From Kiloniellales bacterium (GTDB lineage Bacteria > Pseudomonadota > Alphaproteobacteria > Kiloniellales > JAKSBE01), in the NCBI GenBank assembly GCA_030066685.1, contig JASJBF010000028.1, forward strand, positions 1 through 64,000: a stretch of 64,000 nucleotides of DNA, in the 5' to 3' direction. Under the pieces are notes generated by a model, which worked only from the letters and a program-made list of their open reading frames with translations, was not told where the DNA came from and did not search any database. Every line of letters begins with the position of its first letter. Within the stretch, counting starts at the first letter, position 1. This document shows, piece by piece, positions 58,956 through 64,000 of this stretch. The position numbers and the translations under genes were made by a program.

Positions 58956-61462
58956 TTGGCCAGCCCCAGGTCGCGCAGCTTGGCAAAGGGCGAATGCGCC
59001 GGCGCCTTGGTGCGGCGCCGCTTCGCCGCCGCCTTGCCCTTGGTGCCGGCCTTGCCGTTGCGGGGCTCGAAGCGGCTGCCCTGGGCGTCGGTCTTCTCGT
59101 TGTAGCCGAGGCCGGTCAGCACGCTGCCCAGCTCGGCCTCGCCGGCCTCGATGATCCCGCAGAGCGCCGGGGTCGGGGCGAAGGCGCCCTGCCGGCTCAG
59201 CTTGCGTGCCTCGCGGGCCAGACGTTCCAGGGCATCGGCGCGGACCGCGAGCTTGCCGCCGTCGCGGCCCAGGCGCCGGAAGCCCATGGCCTGGCAGAGC
59301 TGGGGGTCGAGCCCGCCCCCGACGGCGAAGGACCTGGCCTTGGCCGGCGGCAGCGCGGGCAGCGGCCGGCCGGCGTGAATGCACCACAGCAGGCCGCGCA
59401 GCGGCGCCGTGCGGCCGCGCAGCAGGTCGGCGAGATAGACACCGGTCATGCCCAGGCGCACGCCGAGCTCGGCCAGGGCCTTGCGGTCCGCTTTGCCCAG
59501 GCTCTCGAGCTGGCCGCCGAAGGCGCCGCGCGGCAGGCAGCCCAGGGCCTCGGCGAGCTGGAAGGCGACGCCGCGGGCGGCCCCGGCCAGGCCGGCCCCG
59601 CGCAGGCGGTAGAGCGGCGCCAGCTTGCGCCGCAGCAGGGCCTGCAGCCAGGCGTCCAGGCGGCGGCGCAGGCGCTCGCGCTCCGGGCCGTCGAGGAAGT
59701 CGCTGGCGAGCGGCTGGATCGCCGGCTTCAGGACCTCCGGCCCCGGCGCCAGACGGGCGACGGCGGCGCCTTGCCACAGGATCTGGCCGTCCCTGGCCAG
59801 GGTGAAGACGCCGTCGGGCGAGGCCTCCAGGTCGCGCAGCCTGGCCGGGACCGCGCCGGCCAAGATCCGCCGGGCCGCTGCCAGCAGGGGCTTGGCGTCC
59901 TCGCCGGCGACCTCGGGGTCGAGCTCGAAGCGGAAGCCGGCCAGCCGGCCGACGTACTCGCCCTCGACCACCACCTCGCCGTTGCTGCGCAGGGCGCCGA
60001 TCAGCTCGCCGCCCTCGGCCAGGCGGCGCACCAGGGCGGCGGCGCGGCGGTCGACGAAGCGCTGGGTCAGGCGGGCGTGCAGGGCGTCGGAGAGCTTGTC
60101 CTCCAGGGCGCGGGTGCGCTCCTGCCACTCGGCGCCGGCCTCCAGCCAGTCGGCCCGGTGGCTGATGTAGGTCCAGGTGCGAACGTGGGCGATGCGCGCC
60201 ACCAGGGTGTCGATGTCGCCGTCGTCCCGGTCGATGCGGGCGATCTGGCGCGCCACCCAGTCGTCGGGCAGGCGGCCCTCGCCGTCGCGCAGGTGGCAGA
60301 AGACCTGGCCGAGCAGGCGGGCGTGCTGGTCCGAGAGGATCTTGCGGAAGTCGGGGATCTGGCAGACCTCCCACAGCAGACGCAGCGCCTCGGGGTTGCC
60401 GGCCCGCTCGCGGATCTGGGGGTCGTTCAGCAGTGCAGCCAGGGCCCTCTGGTCGTCCGGCTCGCGGACCCGCAGCAGGCAGGGATCGGGCGGGCGGCGG
60501 TCCAGGCTGCGCAGCAGCTGCGCCGGGGAGCGGAAGTCCAGCTCGCCGTTGCGCCAGTAGAGCCCGGTGATCGGGTCGAAGCGGTGGCTCTCGACCGCCT
60601 CGACCAGCTCCGGGTCCATCGGGCCCAGCTCGGCGGTGGTGCCGAAGGTGCCGTTGCTCATGTGGCGGCCGGCGCGGCCGGCGATCTGGGCGACCTCGGG
60701 CGGGCTCAGGCGGCGCGGATGGCGGCCGTCGAACTTGACCAGCTTGGTGAAGGCGACGTGGTCCAGGCTCAGGTTCAGGCCCATGCCGATGGCGTCGGTG
60801 GCGACCAGGTAGTCGACCTCGCCGGCCTCGAACATGCCGACCTGGGCGTTGCGGGTGCGCGGGCTGAGCGCGCCCAGGACCACGGCCGTGCCGCCGCGCT
60901 GGCGGCGGATCAGCTCGGCCAGCTCGTAGACCCCGGCGGCCGAGAAGGCGACCGCGGCCGAGCGCGGCGGCAGGCGGGTCACCTTGCGCGGCCCGGCGTA
61001 GCTGAGGGTCGAGAGGCGCGGCCGCGAGACGTGCTCGGCCTCGGGGACCAGGGTCCGAATCAAGCGGGCGATGGTGCCGGCGCCCAGGAACATGGTCTCC
61101 TGCAGGCCGCGCGCGTGGAGCAGCCGGTCGGTGAAGACGTGGCCGCGCTCCGGGTCGGCGGCGAGCTGGATCTCGTCGATGGCCAGGAAGTCCACCGGCC
61201 GGTCGACCGGCATGGACTCCACGGTGCAGAAGAAGTAGCGGGCGCCCGGCGGGACGATCTTTTCCTCGCCGGTGACCAGGGCGACCTGGCCCCGGCCCTT
61301 GGCCTTCAGCGCGCGGTCGTAGTTCTCCCGCGCCAGCAGGCGCAGCGGAAAGCCGATGATGCCCGTGGCGTGGCCGAGCATGCGCTCGATCGCCAGGTGC
61401 GTCTTGCCGGTGTTGGTGGGGCCGAGGACCGCGGTGATCCGGCCCCGGGAGCGCGCATTCAT
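58952..61462 (-). CDS. SUV3-like superfamily 2 helicase
   Basis: 836-residue helicase resembling mitochondrial SUV3, the RNA helicase of RNA degradation. Walker A is AVLGPTNTGKTHLAI (about residues 12-26), the DEIQ box lies in VDFLAIDEIQLAADPERG, and the second RecA domain has ATDAIGMGLNLSLDHVAFTK and QIAGRAGRHMS (motif VI). The C-terminal 100 residues are basic and Ala/Lys-rich. ATG 61462 is preceded by a GGGGG stretch and starts MNARSRGRITAVLGP. It is coupled to the S4 gene by the GTGA overlap. Likely an RNA helicase in turnover or ribosome metabolism. Confidence 0.92.
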   Translation of the reverse strand: MNARSRGRITAVLGPTNTGKTHLAIERMLGHATGIIGFPLRLLARENYDRALKAKGRGQVALVTGEEKIVPPGARYFFCTVESMPVDRPVDFLAIDEIQLAADPERGHVFTDRLLHARGLQETMFLGAGTIARLIRTLVPEAEHVSRPRLSTLSYAGPRKVTRLPPRSAAVAFSAAGVYELAELIRRQRGGTAVVLGALSPRTRNAQVGMFEAGEVDYLVATDAIGMGLNLSLDHVAFTKLVKFDGRHPRRLSPPEVAQIAGRAGRHMSNGTFGTTAELGPMDPELVEAVESHRFDPITGLYWRNGELDFRSPAQLLRSLDRRPPDPCLLRVREPDDQRALAALLNDPQIRERAGNPEALRLLWEVCQIPDFRKILSDQHARLLGQVFCHLRDGEGRLPDDWVARQIARIDRDDGDIDTLVARIAHVRTWTYISHRADWLEAGAEWQERTRALEDKLSDALHARLTQRFVDRRAAALVRRLAEGGELIGALRSNGEVVVEGEYVGRLAGFRFELDPEVAGEDAKPLLAAARRILAGAVPARLRDLEASPDGVFTLARDGQILWQGAAVARLAPGPEVLKPAIQPLASDFLDGPERERLRRRLDAWLQALLRRKLAPLYRLRGAGLAGAARGVAFQLAEALGCLPRGAFGGQLESLGKADRKALAELGVRLGMTGVYLADLLRGRTAPLRGLLWCIHAGRPLPALPPAKARSFAVGGGLDPQLCQAMGFRRLGRDGGKLAVRADALERLAREARKLSRQGAFAPTPALCGIIEAGEAELGSVLTGLGYNEKTDAQGSRFEPRNGKAGTKGKAAAKRRRTKAPAHSPFAKLRDLGLAK

Positions 61463-61660
61463 CCCCCAAGACTTGGCCGCAAAGCCCCGGCATTGCAAGC
61501 GGGGAGGGCGCGGCGCTGGACCATCACGGACGAAGCTGCGGGGCGGCGCCCGCGGCCGGCCTTAACCGATTGATAAGCAAAATAGGTGCTATCTTTCGGC
61601 CTAGAGCGACTCGGCCCGCGCCGGTCGCCCTTCTAAGCTTCGCAGCTTGGGGTCCGACCC

Positions 61661-62605
61661 ATGTCTGTCCTTCCGGAACTTCTCAATCAGCGCGACGTCG
61701 AGCGACTCCAGACGGACCAGAGACCCGAGAGCCGGGTCGAGATCGCGACAAAGGTCGCCGTCGGCTTCAAGGGCGCAGCCCTTGGGGTCGAGGAGCGCCG
61801 CATCGCCGAGGACATCCTGCGCGGCCTCGTCAGGGACGCTGAGGTCCGGGTCCGCGAGGCGCTCGCGGCTCAGCTCAAGGACTGCCCGGACCTGCCGCGC
61901 GACGTGGCGCTGATCTTGGCGCAGGACGTCGAGTCCGTCGCTTTGCCGGTGCTGCGCTATTCCAAGGTGTTGACCGATGACGACCTGGTCGCAGTGCTAA
62001 GAAGCGGCGGCCCGGAGCATCAGGTCGCCATCGCGAGCCGCAACCCGGTCTCCGCCTTCCTGGCCGAAGCCGTCATCGACAGTGGCTACGAGGAGGCGGT
62101 CAATTGCCTCGTTGCCAACGAGGGCGCCGAGCTCGACTCCAGGCTGCTCGACCGGGTGCTCAAGGAGTACGGCCATTCCGAGACGATGCGTACGTCCCTC
62201 GCGCAACGTCCGCATTTGCCGACCGTCATTTCGGAACAGCTGATGGACATCGTGACCCGGCAGATCGTCGGCCAATTGGCCCAGAAGCATGCCTTGTCCT
62301 TGGGTGCCGTCTCCAGCTTCCTGCGCAAGGCCCGCGACCGGGCCACGGTCGCCTTGCTGCAGTCGGAGAACCTGACCGATGCCGAGCTCGAGGCCCAGGT
62401 GGCGGACCTCGACCTCCAGGGCCGACTGAGCACCTCGATCGCCTTCCGCGCCCTGTCGGTGGGTGATCTCCGCTTCTTCGAGATGGCCATGGCGCGGCTC
62501 GCCGGCATCCCGGTCGAGAACGCCCGCGCTCTGCTGAACGACGATGGCGATCTCGGGCTCGAATCGCTGCTCCGCACTGCCCTGCGGAAAGGTCGAATCG
62601 GATAG
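61661..62605 (+). CDS. DUF2336-family protein
   Basis: 314 residues of the DUF2336 family, helical-repeat proteins abundant in alphaproteobacteria. Blocks: ESRVEIATKVAVGFKGAAL, RRIAEDILRGLVRDAEVRVR, LAAQLKDCPDLPRDVALILA and QDVESVALPVLRYSKVLTDD, then HALSLGAVSSFLRKARDRAT. It is wholly alpha-helical by eye, with no signal or membrane helix, and about as long as the shorter members. GGGG about 10 bases upstream of ATG 61661 is a modest ribosome site. Relatives are implicated in protein-protein contacts; no activity is established. Confidence 0.88.
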   Translation: MSVLPELLNQRDVERLQTDQRPESRVEIATKVAVGFKGAALGVEERRIAEDILRGLVRDAEVRVREALAAQLKDCPDLPRDVALILAQDVESVALPVLRYSKVLTDDDLVAVLRSGGPEHQVAIASRNPVSAFLAEAVIDSGYEEAVNCLVANEGAELDSRLLDRVLKEYGHSETMRTSLAQRPHLPTVISEQLMDIVTRQIVGQLAQKHALSLGAVSSFLRKARDRATVALLQSENLTDAELEAQVADLDLQGRLSTSIAFRALSVGDLRFFEMAMARLAGIPVENARALLNDDGDLGLESLLRTALRKGRIG

Positions 62606-62883
62606 ACCGATCTCCGCTCGAACCGACTCCCTCGAGCGAAGGCAGTGCCTTTCTTTCGGAAGGCTGGGACGATCTATCGGGGTCCGCCTCGACCTTGTCC
62701 CCGGCTACGGCCGCCGGTCCCATGCAAGCCCCTTCCAGGTATCCGTGGCCGATCCCACCGACTGCGGCGGAGAAAGGACTGCACCGGTTGAGACCTATCT
62801 CCGCTAAACTGACCGCTGCGAGAAGACCCGCGGCGCAGCTTCGCCGAAGCCACCGCAAGGCTGCGGGTCAGGGGGGAGCGATC
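62606..62883. other. Intergenic region, 278 bases
   Basis: Between the DUF2336 and TPR genes. It contains an open frame without start support and, near 62860, the strong Shine-Dalgarno GGGGGAG for the TPR gene. No convincing promoter, terminator or repeat is visible. Confidence 0.5.
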
Positions 62884-64000
62884 ATGGACTACTACGATCT
62901 CGGACGCTATGCGCGGGCGGTGACCACCTCCTCGCCGGAGGCCCAGCTCTGGTTCGATCGGGGCCTGATCTGGACCTATGCCTATAACCACGAAGAAGCG
63001 ATCGTCTGCTTCCGGAAGGCGCTGCAGGCCGACCCGGACTGCGCCATGGCGCTCTGGGGCATCGCCTATGCGATCGGCCCCAACTACAACAAGCCCTGGG
63101 AGACCTTCGAGGCGGAGGAGAAGCCCGATGCCCTGGCCCAGGCGCGCGACGCGATCGCGCGGGCGAGCGAGCTCCTGGACCGGGCCACGCCGGCGGAGCG
63201 GGCGCTGATCGAGGCCCTGCCCGCGCGCTATCCCGAGGACGCGGGGGTCGAGGACTTCGGGCCCTGGAACGACGCCTACGCCGACGCGATGCGCGCGGTG
63301 CACCGGGACCACCCGGACGACATCGACGTCTGCTGCCTCTTCGCGGAAGCGATCATGAACCGCACGCCTTGGCAGCTCTGGGACCTGCCCTCCGGGGCGC
63401 CGGCCGAGGGCGCCGACACCCTGGAGGCGATCGAGGTCCTGGAGACCGCCTTCGACCGCCTCGACGGCGCCTGGGAGCACCCCGGCCTGCTGCACATGTA
63501 CATCCACCTGATGGAGATGTCGCCGCATCCCGAGCGCGCCCTGCGCCACGGCGACCGCCTGAGCACCCTGGTGCCCGACGCGGGCCACCTGCTGCACATG
63601 GGCACCCACATCGACGTGCTCTGCGGCGACTACATGAACGTCGTCTCCAGGAACCACACCGCGATCATCGCGGACCGCAAGTTCCTGCAGCGGGCCGGCG
63701 CCGAGAACTTCTACTCCGTCTACCGCTGCCACAACTATCACTTCAAGATCTACGGGGCGATGTTCCTCGGCCAGCCGCGGCCGGCCCTGGAGGCGGCCGA
63801 GGAGCTGATCGAGACCCTGCCCGAGGCCATGCTGCGGCCCCTGGCGGACTGGTTCGAGGCCTTCGTCCCGATGAAGCAGCACGTGCTGATCCGCTTCGGC
63901 CGCTGGCAGGACATCCTTGCCCAGGACCTGCCCGCCGACGCGGCGCTCTACTGCGTCACCACGGCCATGCTGCGCTACGCGCGTACGGTGGCGCTCGCCA
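62884..64000 (+). CDS. Tetratricopeptide-repeat protein (partial, 5' end)
   Basis: The first 372 codons are in the window; the frame stays open to the last base. MDYYDLGRYARAV starts after a clean GGGGGAG ribosome site. TPR-type repeats are visible: SSPEAQLWFDRGLIWTYAYN with HEEAIVCFRKALQADPDCAM and ALWGIAYAIGPNY in the first 60 residues; later blocks pair helices, e.g. HPERALRHGDRLSTLVPDAG and PRPALEAAEELIETLPEAML. The conserved HLLHMGTHIDVLCGDY and NYHFKIYGAMFLGQP lie between them. It looks cytoplasmic. Similar large TPR proteins of this sort occur in alpha- and gammaproteobacteria without defined function. Confidence 0.9.
   Translation, partial: MDYYDLGRYARAVTTSSPEAQLWFDRGLIWTYAYNHEEAIVCFRKALQADPDCAMALWGIAYAIGPNYNKPWETFEAEEKPDALAQARDAIARASELLDRATPAERALIEALPARYPEDAGVEDFGPWNDAYADAMRAVHRDHPDDIDVCCLFAEAIMNRTPWQLWDLPSGAPAEGADTLEAIEVLETAFDRLDGAWEHPGLLHMYIHLMEMSPHPERALRHGDRLSTLVPDAGHLLHMGTHIDVLCGDYMNVVSRNHTAIIADRKFLQRAGAENFYSVYRCHNYHFKIYGAMFLGQPRPALEAAEELIETLPEAMLRPLADWFEAFVPMKQHVLIRFGRWQDILAQDLPADAALYCVTTAMLRYARTVALA

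Overview
This window is a high-GC chromosomal segment of a free-living alphaproteobacterium. Established neighbourhoods point there: nosZ-DFYLX, an MCE (Mla-type) lipid transport operon, the SUV3-like helicase / S4 protein / fdxA / carD block, DUF2336 and DUF938 proteins, and a soluble chemoreceptor. A member of the Rhodospirillales or a related order is my inference; nothing here fixes the genus. I see no prophage, CRISPR array or insertion sequence. Most genes look like core or slowly exchanged genes, with a few unusual accessory genes among them.

Layout. 1-4957: 3' end of nosZ, then nosD, nosF, nosY, nosL and nosX, the maturation genes for nitrous oxide reductase. 5050-11400 (minus): a signalling operon with a TorT-like periplasmic binding protein, a 1244-residue multi-PAS histidine kinase, a stand-alone receiver and a receiver-adenylate cyclase. 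11.6-15.1 kb: a MATE exporter behind a strong promoter and a possible leaderless leader peptide, a cyclophilin-like protein, a cupin and a DUF4132 fragment. 15.2-18.9 kb: MlaE, MlaF, MlaD and a lipoprotein. 18.9-21 kb (minus): a GYF-domain membrane protein and a three-gene cobalt-type nitrile hydratase / thiocyanate hydrolase. 21-23.3 kb: an internally duplicated protein and two bactofilins. 23.4-27.4 kb (minus): an EEP-family protein and an operon of core-MetE-like enzyme, methyltransferase and membrane-anchored protein. 27.7-32.2 kb: soluble chemoreceptor, secreted hypotheticals, DUF3429 and an iron-sulfur photolyase.

32.4-37.6 kb: a complete peptide/nickel-type ABC importer whose two ATPases are fused. 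37.6-41.5 kb (minus): two glutathione transferases, a 41-residue Flp-pilin-like peptide in an AT-rich pocket, a CBS protein and an SDR enzyme. 41.7-44.7 kb: a desaturase closely resembling eukaryotic dihydroceramide delta-4 desaturases, an agmatinase-family enzyme and an EamA exporter. 45.0 kb: tRNA-Arg(CCT), with a copy of its promoter on the far side. 45.9-49 kb: a TupA-like ATP-grasp protein and a secreted lysyl-oxidase-like protein with all cofactor residues. 49-55.9 kb: ClpS, an unknown protein, glutathione peroxidase, proline iminopeptidase, SNase-like protein, M48 lipoprotein protease, a calcineurin-like phosphoesterase that has lost its metal ligands, and a membrane protein. 56.1-61.5 kb: carD, fdxA, a TerB-like protein, DUF938, S4 protein and SUV3-like helicase. 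61.7-64 kb: DUF2336 and a TPR protein cut by the window end.

The items most worth following up are the TorT/kinase/cyclase operon next to nos, the DES-like desaturase, the bacterial lysyl oxidase, the nitrile hydratase set with no activator gene nearby, the pseudo-phosphatase, the Flp-like micropeptide, the leaderless ORF before the MATE gene, and a dispersed two-hairpin repeat with three copies in the window.
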